Counted from the stretch's first letter, positions 21,310 through 30,333 are shown. The stretch is DNA of 64,000 nt from Salinisphaera sp. LB1 (GCF_003177035.1 NZ_CP029488.1:2480001-2544000), one strand, 5' to 3'. Numbers and translations are program-made. Notes: generated by a model from the sequence alone, not told the origin.

Positions 21310-21762
21310 ATGGCCGAACTCACTTCGCGACGCCCCTATCTCATCCGGGCGCTGTATGACTGGGTGCTCGACAACGATCTGACGCCGCACCTGCTGGTGG
21401 CCGCCGATGCCCCGGGCGTCGACGTGCCGCGCCAGTTCGTGACCGACGACGGCAAGATCACGATCAATGTCAGCCCGACCGCAGTCCGGGGGCTGGCGCT
21501 GGAGAACCAGTTGATCAGTTTCTCCGCGCGTTTTTCCGGCGCCAACCACAACATTGCCATACCGCCGGGCGCGGTACTTGCGTTGTATGCCCGCGAGAAT
21601 GGCGAGGGGATGCTCTTCGGAGAGGTCGAGGAAACCGAGACTGCCAGCGAGGAGACCATCGCCGGCCCATCGACCGATGCCGGTCAGACCGGCGACGATG
21701 CGGATAATGGTGACGGTGCCCCGGCGCGCAAGAAGCATCCGCATCTCAAGGTCGTGAAATAG
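21310..21762 (+). CDS. sspB: ClpXP protease specificity-enhancing factor SspB
   Basis: SspB, 150 aa, adaptor that delivers ssrA-tagged proteins to ClpXP. The folded domain (about 1-110; RPYLIRALYDWVLDN and FSARFSGANHNIAIP) binds the tag. An acidic, flexible linker follows, and the C-terminal HPHLKVVK is the ClpX-docking tail. The start at 21310 fits; further upstream the frame is a shadow of sspA. Confidence 0.96.
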   Translation: MAELTSRRPYLIRALYDWVLDNDLTPHLLVAADAPGVDVPRQFVTDDGKITINVSPTAVRGLALENQLISFSARFSGANHNIAIPPGAVLALYARENGEGMLFGEVEETETASEETIAGPSTDAGQTGDDADNGDGAPARKKHPHLKVVK

Positions 21763-21791
21763 CGCCGGCGACGCCACCCGGCGGCCGCCCG

Positions 21792-22409
21792 TCATTCGGC
21801 CGCTAGCGCATCCTCGATCAACCGGCAGACGCAGTGGATGAGCAACAGATGCATCTCCTGAATGCGGGCGGTCACCTCGGAGGCGGCGCGTAACTCGATA
21901 TCGGTGCGGCCGAGTTGGCCGGCGATGGTGCCGCCGTCGCGACCGGTGAGTGCGATCACCGACATGCCGCGGGCGTGCGCCGTGTCGATGGCATGGACGA
22001 CGTTCGGCGAATGGCCACTGGTCGAGATCGCGAGCAGGATGTCGCCCGGCTGGCCGAGCGCTTCGATCTGACGGGAGAATATGCGCTCGTAGCCGGCATC
22101 GTTGGCGATCGCCGTCAACGTCGAACTTTCGGTCACCAGCGATATCGCCGCCAGCGCACGACGGTTGCGCTCGAAGCGGTTCACCAGCTCCGAGGCGAAA
22201 TGCTGGGCGTCGCCGGCCGATCCGCCGTTGCCGCAGGCCAGGATCTTGCCGCCGGCATCGCAACAGGCGGACACGCGTTCGGCCACTTCGGGGAGCGAGG
22301 CGCGCGTCCTCGCGAGGGTGTCTTCATTCGCCCGCCGGCTGTCTGCGAACAGCTGGCTGACGATGCGCTCGGCATCGCCGGGCGCGGCATCATTCGGCAT
22401 GGAAGGCAT
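21792..22409 (-). CDS. diaA: SIS-domain protein, DiaA (GmhA-like)
   Basis: SIS-domain protein, 205 aa, with the phosphosugar-isomerase-type motif [23 protein letters not shown] and [11 protein letters not shown]. DiaA binds DnaA and promotes ordered loading at oriC; the paralogue GmhA isomerises sedoheptulose 7-phosphate. The lpoA-yraN-diaA order argues for DiaA, but the sequence alone does not exclude GmhA. It starts inside the end of yraN (20-nt overlap, or 11 from the second ATG). Confidence 0.85.
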   Translation of the reverse strand: MPSMPNDAAPGDAERIVSQLFADSRRANEDTLARTRASLPEVAERVSACCDAGGKILACGNGGSAGDAQHFASELVNRFERNRRALAAISLVTESSTLTAIANDAGYERIFSRQIEALGQPGDILLAISTSGHSPNVVHAIDTAHARGMSVIALTGRDGGTIAGQLGRTDIELRAASEVTARIQEMHLLLIHCVCRLIEDALAAE

Positions 22410-22758
22410 TCTCTATCCAGTTGAAGTCGTCGCTATCGTCCACCCCGACCACATCGAAGCGCACGGCAAGATCGGCGTACTCGGGGTGCGCGGCCAGCAG
22501 ATGTCGCGTGGCGAGTACGATGCGCCGCTGCTTGCGCGGGGTCACGCTGGCGACCGCACCGCCGTAGTCGTCACGGCTGCGATAGCGCACCTCGACCACG
22601 ACCAGCAAATCCGCCGTGCGATAGACCAGATCCAGCTCGCCGCCGCGCACGGTGTAGTTGCGCGCGACGCGCTTCCAGCCGTGACGCCGGGCCGCACGGT
22701 CCACGCGGGTCTCGGCGTCACGCCCGACCGTCAGCCGGCTCAGCCGCCCGACGACCAC
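22390..22758 (-). CDS. yraN: UPF0102 protein YraN
   Basis: YraN, 122 aa, small predicted nuclease-fold protein (restriction-endonuclease-like core [22 protein letters not shown] with the D...E.K/R pattern). Its function is not established. The GTG start lies inside the lpoA stop region (19-nt overlap), so expression is probably coupled. Confidence 0.93.
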   Translation of the reverse strand: MVVGRLSRLTVGRDAETRVDRAARRHGWKRVARNYTVRGGELDLVYRTADLLVVVEVRYRSRDDYGGAVASVTPRKQRRIVLATRHLLAAHPEYADLAVRFDVVGVDDSDDFNWIENAFHAE

Positions 22759-24788
22759 GAACCGTTGCCGCTCGACGGCGAGGGTTGGGGTTGCGGCTGG
22801 GGCTGACCCGATACCGTCCCCGGGGTTGAGCTTACGCCGGTCGTCGAGCCCGACGTCGAGCTCGCGGGTGCGTTCGCGCCCCCGGGCAGGGCCGGGCCGG
22901 GCTGCCGGGACTCGGCGTCGCCGGTCTTGGCCTGGCTGATCGACGGCATCGTCAGCGTCTGGGGGCGGCCGCCGTGGAATACGGCCCAGCCGAGATAGCG
23001 TTTGATGCGGCCATCCGGCTGCACCGACAGCACGCCGGTCATGCCTTCAATGGGCTGGCCCGACGACAGCCCGCTGTGGTCGAGGCGGCGCGCCAGCAGC
23101 CAGGCATCCATGCCCATGGCGAACAGTCGCGAATAGGACGTGGCCTCTGCGCCGTAGGCCTGGGCGGCTTCCGCGCGCAGGCGCGTGATGGTGCCGCCGT
23201 GGCCGAGCAGCCAGGGCATGTCCACGAAGTGGACGTCGTCCAGATCCACATCCTCGCCCGGATTGACGGTGCCGGAAAAGGCATGCGAGGTGGTGATCAT
23301 GGGCAGATCGGTGGCGTGGTAGTACTTGAGCTGACTGCGAATCAGGCGCGCCTGAACCGGCTGCGCAGCGACGAAGATGAAGTCCGCCTTGTTCTGATTT
23401 TGCAGTACGGCCTGGATCGCCTTGCTGTGATCGTGGCTGCTTTCGTCGTAGGTCTGGTAACCGATCAGCTGGCCGCCCCGCGCGGTCAGGGCGCTGCGGA
23501 ATGCATCCAGCACGCGATTGCCCCAGTCGCTGCTGGGTACCAGCGCGAGCGCGTGGCTGTAGCCCGCCTGCACGGCATGGGCGGCGGCCGATTTGGCTTC
23601 GTCTTCCGGCGCCAGGCTGAATTGATAGAAGCCAGGCCGGTTGTTGTCGTTGTCCGGCGTGTTGAGTGCGATCTCCGGCATCGGCGTCGACCGTTTGGAC
23701 ATCGCCGTAACCTTGGTCTTGTCCAGCGGGCCCACGAGGATGCCGACGTTGTCGTTTTGCGCCTGCGAGACCAGTGCCTGGGGCGACATGTCGTCGCTGT
23801 TGTAGATCAGCGGCTGCGGCATGCCCTCCGGCTTGTTCTGGTAGGCGAACATGAAACCGTCGCGAATGGCCTGGGCTGCGTTCTGGAACTGGCCGGTCAA
23901 GGGCAGGGCGATGGCGACCTGATTGCTGCTCGGCTGGGGCCCCTGACCCGATGGCGTGCCGTTGGGCCGGCCCGGCTGGTGCGGCGCGAGTTGGGTCGCC
24001 CCGGCGTAGTGAAAGCGCTGGGTCAGGATGTCTCGATTCGCCGGGTGTCGGGGGTACTGCTTCTGCCAGTTCGACAGCGCCTTGTTGCGCGCGGCGCGAT
24101 CCGGGAATTGCTGCTGGCCGATGGCCGCCAGCGCCAGCCAGCCGCGCGTGGTCCGGCCCGCGTCGGCAGCGGCGCGGCTGTGGGGGCCGATGCCCAGCCC
24201 GATCGCATCCAGTGCCTTGTCGTAGATGCGATTGTCATTGGCACGTACGGCGCGGTCGTTCATCAGCCAGACATCGCGCTGCACCAGCGCTTGAATGCCC
24301 TGCACCAGGTCATCGTTGGCGAAGTGCAGATCGGCGCGTTTTTCCCATACGCGCTGGGCCACGGACGGCGGCGTATTGCGTGCCGGACGGGGCAGGCGGG
24401 CCAGGGCCTCGTCCGGCGACAGATTGGCGATCGATATCTCGCGCTGCGCCAGGTTGTAGCGGGCCCGGTTGGTGTGACTCAGGCTGCCCGGATTGATGCC
24501 GGCGAGCAGCTGGCGAGCGGTCTGGGCGTCGCCGCCCTGGGCCGCGGCCAAGCCGGCCTCGAAGCGGTAATGGCGCCGGGCATCGCTCTGGCCCGCCTGG
24601 CTGGCCGCGCGCATGTAATCGTGAACGGCCGCCTTGTAGTGGCCGGTGGCGGCAGCCTTGGCCGCGGCGTCGGCGGGGCTGGTCGGCTGTGAGGGCGGGC
24701 CGCCGGCCATCTGCGTCGCACAACCGGCCATGGCCACGGCGGCGGCCACGATCGCTGCGGCCCGCAGGCCTGCCTTGAACACTGTCAT
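22740..24788 (-). CDS. lpoA: Penicillin-binding protein activator LpoA
   Basis: Outer-membrane lipoprotein, 682 aa, activator of PBP1A in E. coli. The start at 24788 (MTVFKAGLRAAAIV) follows GGGAG and gives a lipoprotein signal with lipobox AMAGC. The N-terminal TPR-like helical region (about 30-290) carries Ala/Gln-rich repeats, and the C-terminal part (about 300-600) is a periplasmic-binding-protein fold (VAIALPLTGQFQNAAQAIRDGF; LVPSSDWGNRVLDAFRSAL). The tail is a disordered Ser/Gly/Pro/Gln segment with a PQPQPQPQ run. Diverges from rsmI as in E. coli. Confidence 0.95.
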   Translation of the reverse strand: MTVFKAGLRAAAIVAAAVAMAGCATQMAGGPPSQPTSPADAAAKAAATGHYKAAVHDYMRAASQAGQSDARRHYRFEAGLAAAQGGDAQTARQLLAGINPGSLSHTNRARYNLAQREISIANLSPDEALARLPRPARNTPPSVAQRVWEKRADLHFANDDLVQGIQALVQRDVWLMNDRAVRANDNRIYDKALDAIGLGIGPHSRAAADAGRTTRGWLALAAIGQQQFPDRAARNKALSNWQKQYPRHPANRDILTQRFHYAGATQLAPHQPGRPNGTPSGQGPQPSSNQVAIALPLTGQFQNAAQAIRDGFMFAYQNKPEGMPQPLIYNSDDMSPQALVSQAQNDNVGILVGPLDKTKVTAMSKRSTPMPEIALNTPDNDNNRPGFYQFSLAPEDEAKSAAAHAVQAGYSHALALVPSSDWGNRVLDAFRSALTARGGQLIGYQTYDESSHDHSKAIQAVLQNQNKADFIFVAAQPVQARLIRSQLKYYHATDLPMITTSHAFSGTVNPGEDVDLDDVHFVDMPWLLGHGGTITRLRAEAAQAYGAEATSYSRLFAMGMDAWLLARRLDHSGLSSGQPIEGMTGVLSVQPDGRIKRYLGWAVFHGGRPQTLTMPSISQAKTGDAESRQPGPALPGGANAPASSTSGSTTGVSSTPGTVSGQPQPQPQPSPSSGNGSWSSGG

Positions 24789-24849
24789 GATGATTGCTCC
24801 CAGCAGAGGGTCATGCCACGCAGTCCCCCCGCTGCGCGACGGTTGCCGC

Positions 24850-24970
24850 ATAATATCAGCGCGCAAGCGGCGGCGTCGCGCGTATGGGTCGTGGCCAGCC
24901 GCAATGCAGCACCCGCGCCCTGCAGCACGCGATTGGCGGTCTTCGATGCGCTGCCCGCACGAAACCGCAA
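24850..24970. mobile_element. Diverged half copy of the MITE-like element
   Basis: From TGGGTCGTGGC (24885) to CGCACGAAACCGCAA (24970) this stretch aligns almost without gaps to positions 14748-14834 of the complete element, by eye about two-thirds to three-quarters identical. Weaker similarity extends left to CATAAT at 24850. The opposite half and a matching second terminal repeat are missing. It occupies the lpoA/rsmI divergent spacer, the same kind of position as the full copy. Confidence 0.5.
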
Positions 24971-25027
24971 CTGGCGCTGGGGCGCCCCCGCTCGTGTTGA
25001 TCTGGTTTTACCGAAAAGGACGTCATC

Positions 25028-25873
25028 ATGCCTTCGCCCGCGGCAACCCTTTCGATCGTCGCCACGCCGATCGGCAATCTCGATGATATGTCCGCCCGCG
25101 CGCGCGACGTGCTGGCCACGGCCGACGTGATCGCGGCGGAGGATACCCGCCACAGCCGGCGGCTGACCGCGCATCTGGGTATCGGCACACCGTTGATGTC
25201 GCTGCACGAACATAACGAGGCGGCGCGGATCGAGCCGATTCTCGAGCGGCTGGCGGCCGGCGAGCGCGTGGCCCTGATCAGCGACGCCGGGACCCCGCTG
25301 ATCAGCGATCCGGGCTATGCGCTGGTGGCGGCTGTGCGGGCGGCCGGCCATGCCGTGGTGGCGGTGCCGGGGCCGTGTGCTGCGATTGCGGCCCTGTCGG
25401 TCGCCGGGCTGGCCACCGATCGATTCGTCTTTGAAGGATTCCTGCCGGGCAAGGCCGGTGCGCGTCGGGCCCGGCTCGATGCGCTTGCCGATGAGCCGCG
25501 CACCCTGGTGTGTTACGAATCCAGCCATCGCATCGCGGCGACTGCCGCCGATCTCGCCGCGCGCTTCGGCGAGCGCCGGGTGGTGCTGGCGCGCGAGCTG
25601 ACCAAGCTGCATGAGCAGAGCGTGGCGCTCAGCGCGGCCGAGCTGCCGGCCTGGCTGGCCGGCGACGACAATCGCCGGCGCGGTGAGTTCGTGCTGGTGA
25701 TCGCGGGCGCGCCGGAGCGCGCAGCCGCCACGGGGGAAATCGCCCTGGACGCGCTGCTCGCCGAGCTCGTGCCCGTCGCCGGTACCAAAAAGGCCGCCGC
25801 CATCGCCGCACGTCTGACCGGCACGGCGCGCAATGCCGCCTATCAGCGCGCGCTGGAACTGGCCGGTTATTAA
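25028..25873 (+). CDS. rsmI: 16S rRNA (cytidine(1402)-2'-O)-methyltransferase RsmI
   Basis: RsmI, 281 aa, SAM-dependent 2'-O-methylation of C1402 in 16S rRNA. The tetrapyrrole-methylase-like fold is shown by LSIVATPIGNLDDMSARA, IAAEDTRHSRRL, ALISDAGTPLISDPGY and VPGPCAAIAALSVAGLATDRF. An AAGGA precedes the ATG. RsmH, which methylates the neighbouring position N4 of C1402, is encoded 1.5 kb downstream. Confidence 0.96.
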   Translation: MPSPAATLSIVATPIGNLDDMSARARDVLATADVIAAEDTRHSRRLTAHLGIGTPLMSLHEHNEAARIEPILERLAAGERVALISDAGTPLISDPGYALVAAVRAAGHAVVAVPGPCAAIAALSVAGLATDRFVFEGFLPGKAGARRARLDALADEPRTLVCYESSHRIAATAADLAARFGERRVVLARELTKLHEQSVALSAAELPAWLAGDDNRRRGEFVLVIAGAPERAAATGEIALDALLAELVPVAGTKKAAAIAARLTGTARNAAYQRALELAGY

Positions 25874-25908
25874 CCCGGCACAAAAATAGATGATTTTTCG
25901 GGTTAATA
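25868..25908 (+). terminator. Hairpin at the rsmI stop, likely terminator
   Basis: TATTAACCCG (25868-25877, including the TAA stop) pairs perfectly with CGGGTTAATA (25899-25908). An inner AAAAAT...ATTTTT stem extends the hairpin with a 4-nt bulge. It is unusually AT-rich for this genome. Confidence 0.5.
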
Positions 25909-26006
25909 GCGCGAGTATGCGACCGCATGCTCGCCGCGACCATCGGCCGCGAAGCCTTTGAAAATAAAAAACGGACAGGCGCCGGCTTTTATTTTTGAAG
26001 GCGTTG

Positions 26007-26033
26007 AAAACAGCTGATGAAGTCAGCTGTTTT
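26007..26033. terminator. Perfect 11-bp inverted repeat, possible bidirectional terminator
   Basis: AAAACAGCTGA (26007-26017), 5-nt loop, TCAGCTGTTTT (26023-26033). The A-tract and T-tract flanks would give a terminator on either strand. It lies between rsmI and the rnpB promoter. The 277-bp spacer 25874-26150 shows no gene. Confidence 0.5.
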
Positions 26034-26113
26034 GATGCCGGATTAATAGCGACGCCCTGCCGCGATTTCGGCCGCGATTGGCCGGCGCTGGCACATGGCT
26101 TCGGGCGCAGGGC

Positions 26114-26142
26114 TCGCGTCGCGCGCCGCGAGCGCCTAGAAT
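26114..26142 (+). promoter_or_regulatory. Candidate rnpB promoter
   Basis: TAGAAT (26137-26142) lies 8 bp before the first base of the RNase P RNA stem. The -35 at 17 bp (TCGCGT) is poor, so the -10 is the only firm element. Confidence 0.4.
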
Positions 26143-26150
26143 CCGTCGCT

Positions 26151-26503
<353 letters not shown>

Positions 26504-26650
26504 ATTCTCTTTTGTCATGGGGGCGCCCCGAGTCGGCCGACCGCGGCGCCCTCGATGTGGCGAGGGCCGGCAACCCACCGCCACGCGATCCCACCCACTT
26601 TCTCCCACCAATGTCGAGCCGGCGTGCTCGCGCGCCCTGTTTTGCCTGTT

Positions 26651-26681
26651 TTGGGCTTATTTTAGCTGTATGCATATACAG
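26651..26681 (+). promoter_or_regulatory. LexA-type SOS box over a possible promoter
   Basis: CTGTATGCATATACAG at 26666-26681 fits the CTGT-N8-ACAG LexA consensus with perfect outer symmetry and an AT-rich centre. A possible promoter, TTGGGC (26651-26656) and TATACA (26675-26680) with 18-bp spacing, would be overlapped by the box. The transcript would run about 100 nt to the terminator ending near 26786. Confidence 0.55.
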
Positions 26682-26760
26682 AATTTCAGGCCAAGCGGTT
26701 GAACGTAAAGTCGAAAGAATTGCTTTTTCGCTTGACGAATCCGGGTCGGAAATGGCTTGG

Positions 26761-26786
26761 AACCCGCTGATTGGCGGGGTTTTTTG
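26761..26786 (+). terminator. Rho-independent terminator upstream of mraZ
   Basis: CCCGC (26763-26767) and GCGGG (26774-26778) form the stem, extendable with AA/TT around one bulged G, followed by TTTTTT (26780-26785). It isolates the mraZ promoter from rnpB and from any transcript starting at the LexA-type box. Confidence 0.75.
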
Positions 26787-26800
26787 CCCTGCCGAGAAAC

Positions 26801-26830
26801 TTGACACTCTGTTTTGGCACTGCCTATAGT
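26801..26830 (+). promoter_or_regulatory. mraZ (dcw) promoter
   Basis: Consensus TTGACA (26801-26806), 18-bp spacer, TATAGT (26825-26830). Start of transcription expected near 26837, immediately before the MraZ repeats. This is the best promoter match in the window. Confidence 0.8.
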
Positions 26831-26839
26831 GGCGTTGAA

Positions 26840-26864
26840 GGGCGAGAAGTGGGGTAAAGTGGGT
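26840..26864 (+). promoter_or_regulatory. MraZ operator repeats
   Basis: TGGGG (26850-26854) and TGGGT (26860-26864) repeat at a 10-bp period, with a degenerate GGGCG at 26840-26844. MraZ boxes in E. coli are TGGGN repeats spaced by 5 nt, downstream of the promoter, so MraZ autorepression is expected here. Confidence 0.65.
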
Positions 26865-26888
26865 TAAATCGACGAGCAGGAACCTCCA

Positions 26889-27350
26889 GTGTTCAAGGGG
26901 TCGCATTCGGTCACGATTGACGCCAAGGGTCGCATTGCGATCCCGGCGTCCTATCGGCAGTCGTTGATCGATGACTGCGGCGGCCGGCTTGTGATCACAC
27001 GCCATTGGGACGGCTGCCTGCTGATTTATCCCGGCCCCGAATTTCAGGCTTTCGAACAGCAGTTGCTGTCCCGCGGCAGCTTGAATCCGAAGGTGCGCGA
27101 CATTCAGCGGTTTTTCATTGGCAATGCACGCGATATCGACATGGATCGCCAGGGCCGGCTATTGCTGCCGGCAACGCTGCGTGCGGCTGCCCGGCTGGAG
27201 GCCAAGGCGGTGCTGTCGGGCATCGGCAATCTGTTCGAACTCTGGGACGAAGACACCTTCAACCAGCGCAATGCCGATACCGCGGACACGCTGGCCGATG
27301 ACGCCGCCAACGGCGATCTGCCCGACGTGTTGATGGACATCAGTCTATGA
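26889..27350 (+). CDS. mraZ: Transcriptional regulator MraZ
   Basis: MraZ, 153 aa, two AbrB-like DNA-binding repeats (VTIDAKGRIAIPASYRQSL near 8-26 and IDMDRQGRLLLPATLR near 80-95). It represses its own dcw promoter in E. coli. The start is GTG at 26889. First gene of the dcw cluster; overlaps rsmH by 4 nt. Confidence 0.96.
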   Translation: MFKGSHSVTIDAKGRIAIPASYRQSLIDDCGGRLVITRHWDGCLLIYPGPEFQAFEQQLLSRGSLNPKVRDIQRFFIGNARDIDMDRQGRLLLPATLRAAARLEAKAVLSGIGNLFELWDEDTFNQRNADTADTLADDAANGDLPDVLMDISL

Positions 27351-28342
27351 ACGCGCGCCGACCATCCACTGCCACCGCGCCGAGGTTCGCCCCCGCCATG
27401 GCCGCCGAACATCAACCGGTTCTGCTCGATGCCGCGCTGGCGGCACTCGCCCTGCGCCCGGACGGCGTGTATGTGGACGCCACTTTCGGGCGCGGCGGGC
27501 ATACCGCCGCCATTCTCGACCGTCTGGGGCCGGGCGGCCGGGTGATTGCGTTCGATCAGGATCCGGACGCCGAACGCCATGCGCAGGCGCTGGCGGCCAC
27601 CGACACCCGGTTTGTCTTCGTGCGCGCGTCGTTCGCCGATATGGCCGATGCCCTGGCCGCGCGCGCGATTCACGATGTCGACGGCGTGCTGTTCGACCTG
27701 GGGGTGTCTTCGCCCCAGTTCGACGTGGCCGAGCGCGGATTCTCGTTCCGCCATGCCGGCCCGCTGGACATGCGCATGAACCCTGAGGCCGGCACGCCGT
27801 TGTCGGACTGGCTGGCGCGAGCCAGCCACGGCGAGATCGCCCGCGTGATCAAGACGCTGGGCGAGGAGCCGATGGCCGGGCGCATCGCTGCTGCCATTCT
27901 CGACGCCCGTGCCGAAGGCCGGCTCACCGACACGGCGGCGCTGGCCGCCGTGATCAAGCGCGCCATTCCGGCACGGGTGGCCGCGGGCAAGCGCGTGCAT
28001 CCGGCCACGCGCACGTTCCAGGCGTTTCGCATGCATGTCAACGACGAGCTTGGCGCGCTGGATGCCGGTCTGGCGGCCGGCCTGTCCGCGCTCGCGCCGG
28101 GCGGGCGGATCGCGGTAATCAGTTTTCATTCGTTGGAGGATCGGCGGGTCAAACGGTTTTTCCGGCATCAGGCGCGACCGCCGCAGCCCGAGCTGCCGAT
28201 GGCGCCGGCGATTGAGCCGGCGCTGCGTCTGGTGGGCAAGCCGGCGACCGCGAACGAGGCCGAGCTGGCCGCCAACCCGCGTGCCCGCAGCGCGATCATG
28301 CGGGTGGCCGAGCGCACCGCGGCCGATGAGGTGGCGCCGTGA
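27347..28342 (+). CDS. rsmH: 16S rRNA (cytosine(1402)-N4)-methyltransferase RsmH
   Basis: RsmH (MraW), 331 aa. SAM-binding motif VDATFGRGGHTAAIL near residues 43-57, FDLGVSSPQFDVAERGFSFR near 122-140, and C-terminal VISFHSLEDRRVKRFFR. An extra 14 residues precede the usual EHQPVLLDAAL start; the internal ATG at 27398 is an alternative start. Confidence 0.96.
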   Translation: MNARRPSTATAPRFAPAMAAEHQPVLLDAALAALALRPDGVYVDATFGRGGHTAAILDRLGPGGRVIAFDQDPDAERHAQALAATDTRFVFVRASFADMADALAARAIHDVDGVLFDLGVSSPQFDVAERGFSFRHAGPLDMRMNPEAGTPLSDWLARASHGEIARVIKTLGEEPMAGRIAAAILDARAEGRLTDTAALAAVIKRAIPARVAAGKRVHPATRTFQAFRMHVNDELGALDAGLAAGLSALAPGGRIAVISFHSLEDRRVKRFFRHQARPPQPELPMAPAIEPALRLVGKPATANEAELAANPRARSAIMRVAERTAADEVAP

Positions 28343-28608
28343 CCCGCCGCGTGCTGGTGCTGCTCACCCTGCTGGCGCTCAACGTGATTAGCGCGATCGG
28401 GGTGGTGGAATCCACGCACAGGACGCGCGAACTTTTTCACCAGTTGCAGTCGGCCCGCCTGACCCAGGACCAGCTGACCACCAAGTGGGCGCAGATCCAG
28501 CTCGAGGACAGCGCCTGGGCCAGCCCGGACCGGGTCTCTCAGGTGGCCCGTAACAAGCTCGGCATGATCCAGCCGCGCCACTACGTCGTGCTCGGAGACA
28601 AGCAGTGA
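28339..28608 (+). CDS. ftsL: Cell division protein FtsL
   Basis: FtsL, 89 aa, small bitopic divisome protein. Short cytoplasmic start, one membrane segment (residues 4-22, VLVLLTLLALNVISAIGVV), then a periplasmic coiled coil with heptad spacing (FHQLQSARLTQDQLTTKW) and the C-terminal LGMIQPRHYVVL. Acts with FtsB and FtsQ to activate FtsWI. Recognised mainly by position between rsmH and ftsI plus topology. Confidence 0.92.
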   Translation: MTRRVLVLLTLLALNVISAIGVVESTHRTRELFHQLQSARLTQDQLTTKWAQIQLEDSAWASPDRVSQVARNKLGMIQPRHYVVLGDKQ

Positions 28609-30332
28609 GCCGGGATGACGAGCCGCAACACTTCACGCCTTCGCGCTGGCGTGCCTGGTTCGTGCTCGGCGTGTTCGTCGTGTTCGGGTCCGCGCTGGTC
28701 TGGCGTGCGGTCGATCTGCAGGTTGTCGACGAGCAGTTCCTGACCCATCAGGGCGATATCCGCCATGTGCGCACGGTCAAGGTGCCGGCGCATCGTGGCG
28801 CGATCGTCGATCGCAACGGCCGCCCGCTGGCGCTGTCGGCGCCCACTGAGTCGGTCTGGGCGGTGCCCTCGGCGGTGCTCAAGGCACCGCAGAAGCTCGG
28901 CGCGCTGGCGTCGCGTCTCGGCATGGCCAAAAGCGACCTGAAAAGCGACCTGGAACAGCACAAGAGCCGCCAGTTCCTGTATCTCAAGCGCCAGTTGTCG
29001 CCCTACGATGCGCACCGGGTGATGGCGGTGGGGGCGCCGGGGATCTTCCTGCAGCGCGAATACAAGCGTTATTACCCGGCCGGCGAGGCCGCCGCCCAGC
29101 TGGTGGGGCTGACCAATATCGACGGCAAGGGGCAATCGGGCCTGGAGCTGGCGCGCAACAGCTTTCTGTCCGGCTCGCCCGGCGAGCGCAAGGTGGTCAA
29201 GGACGGCCTGGGCCGCGTGGTCGACGACCTCGATGAGTTCAAGGCGCCTCATCCCGGCCATGATCTCAAGTTGACGATCGATTCGCGGCTGCAGTACCTG
29301 GCCTATCGCAACATCAAGGAAGCGGTACTCAGCCACAAGGCCAAGGACGGCACCGTGGTCATGCTGAACCCGGATAACGGCCAGCTGCTGGCGGTGGCCT
29401 CCTATCCGAGCTTCAACCCGAACGACCGCTCCACGATAAATCAGGCCGGCATGCGCCTGCGTGCCGCTACCGACGTGATGGAGCCAGGTTCCACGGCCAA
29501 GCCGATCGTGCTCTCGGGCGCGCTCGACAAGGGGCTCTACACCACGTCGAGCATCATCCATACCAAGGGCTGGTTCATGGTCGGCCGCCTCACGGTCAAG
29601 GACGAGCTCAACTACGGCGACGAGGATTTCGCCAAGATTCTGCAGAAATCGTCCAACGTCGGCGCGGCTCATGTTGGTTTGAAGATGGGCCCCAAGCGCG
29701 TCTGGCAGGATTTTCGCAACTTCGGCTTCGGTGAAACCACCGGCAGCGGCTTCCCGGGCGAGCGCTTCGGGGTGCTGCGCGACTACTACACCTGGGACAA
29801 CGTCGAAACCGCGACGGCCTCCTATGGCTACGGCTTTGCGGTCACGCCGCTGCAGTTGGCCCGTGCCTACGGGGCGATTGCCGATAAGGGCAAGCTGCGC
29901 AGCCTGCGCCTGATTCTCGGCAAGGGCGCGGACATGCACCCGCCGCCGCAGCAGGCGATCAAGCCGTCCACGGCCGCGACCATGCGCCAGCTGCTGCGCG
30001 GCGTGATCAGTCCGCAGGGCACGGCCGAGCGGGCCAAGATTCCCGGTTACACCGTGGCCGGCAAGACCGGCACGGCGCGCAAGATCAGCGATGACGGTTA
30101 TCACCACAATCAGCACCGCGCGTTGTTCGTGGGCATGGCCCCGGCCAAGCACCCCCGGCTGGTCACGCTGGTGGTGGTGGATAACCCGACCAAGGGCTCC
30201 TACTACGGCGGCACCGTCGCTGCGCCCGTGTTCTCCCGGATCATGCAGAGCGCGCTGCGCATCCTGCATGTACCGCCCGACAAGCCGGGCGTGCTCACGG
30301 CAGCCGCCGACTCATCGACGGCGGGAGGCTAG
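28605..30332 (+). CDS. ftsI: Septal peptidoglycan transpeptidase FtsI (PBP3)
   Basis: FtsI, 575 aa, class B penicillin-binding protein for septal cross-linking. One N-terminal membrane anchor (about 17-37), a pedestal domain with the RGAIVDRNG motif, then the transpeptidase domain with active Ser296 (GSTAKP), SSN (349-351) and KTG (487-489). Overlaps ftsL by 4 nt. Confidence 0.97.
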   Translation: MSRDDEPQHFTPSRWRAWFVLGVFVVFGSALVWRAVDLQVVDEQFLTHQGDIRHVRTVKVPAHRGAIVDRNGRPLALSAPTESVWAVPSAVLKAPQKLGALASRLGMAKSDLKSDLEQHKSRQFLYLKRQLSPYDAHRVMAVGAPGIFLQREYKRYYPAGEAAAQLVGLTNIDGKGQSGLELARNSFLSGSPGERKVVKDGLGRVVDDLDEFKAPHPGHDLKLTIDSRLQYLAYRNIKEAVLSHKAKDGTVVMLNPDNGQLLAVASYPSFNPNDRSTINQAGMRLRAATDVMEPGSTAKPIVLSGALDKGLYTTSSIIHTKGWFMVGRLTVKDELNYGDEDFAKILQKSSNVGAAHVGLKMGPKRVWQDFRNFGFGETTGSGFPGERFGVLRDYYTWDNVETATASYGYGFAVTPLQLARAYGAIADKGKLRSLRLILGKGADMHPPPQQAIKPSTAATMRQLLRGVISPQGTAERAKIPGYTVAGKTGTARKISDDGYHHNQHRALFVGMAPAKHPRLVTLVVVDNPTKGSYYGGTVAAPVFSRIMQSALRILHVPPDKPGVLTAAADSSTAGG

Positions 30333-30333
30333 G

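Larger units (their letters stand above)
26504..26888. other. 385-bp rnpB-mraZ spacer: LexA-type box, terminator, mraZ promoter and operator
   Basis: No established gene. The left part (26504-26640) is GC-rich with nothing recognisable beyond a short T run after rnpB. The right part is AT-richer and holds, in order, a LexA-type palindrome, a possible short transcript unit, a terminator, a consensus-like promoter and MraZ repeats. A 23-codon TTG-initiated frame (26699-26770), with AGG 8 nt upstream, is the only small ORF worth noting and is weak. Confidence 0.6.

Noticed and set aside
28581-30269. 562-codon minus-strand frame
   Set aside because: Antisense to ftsI; composition typical of shadow frames.
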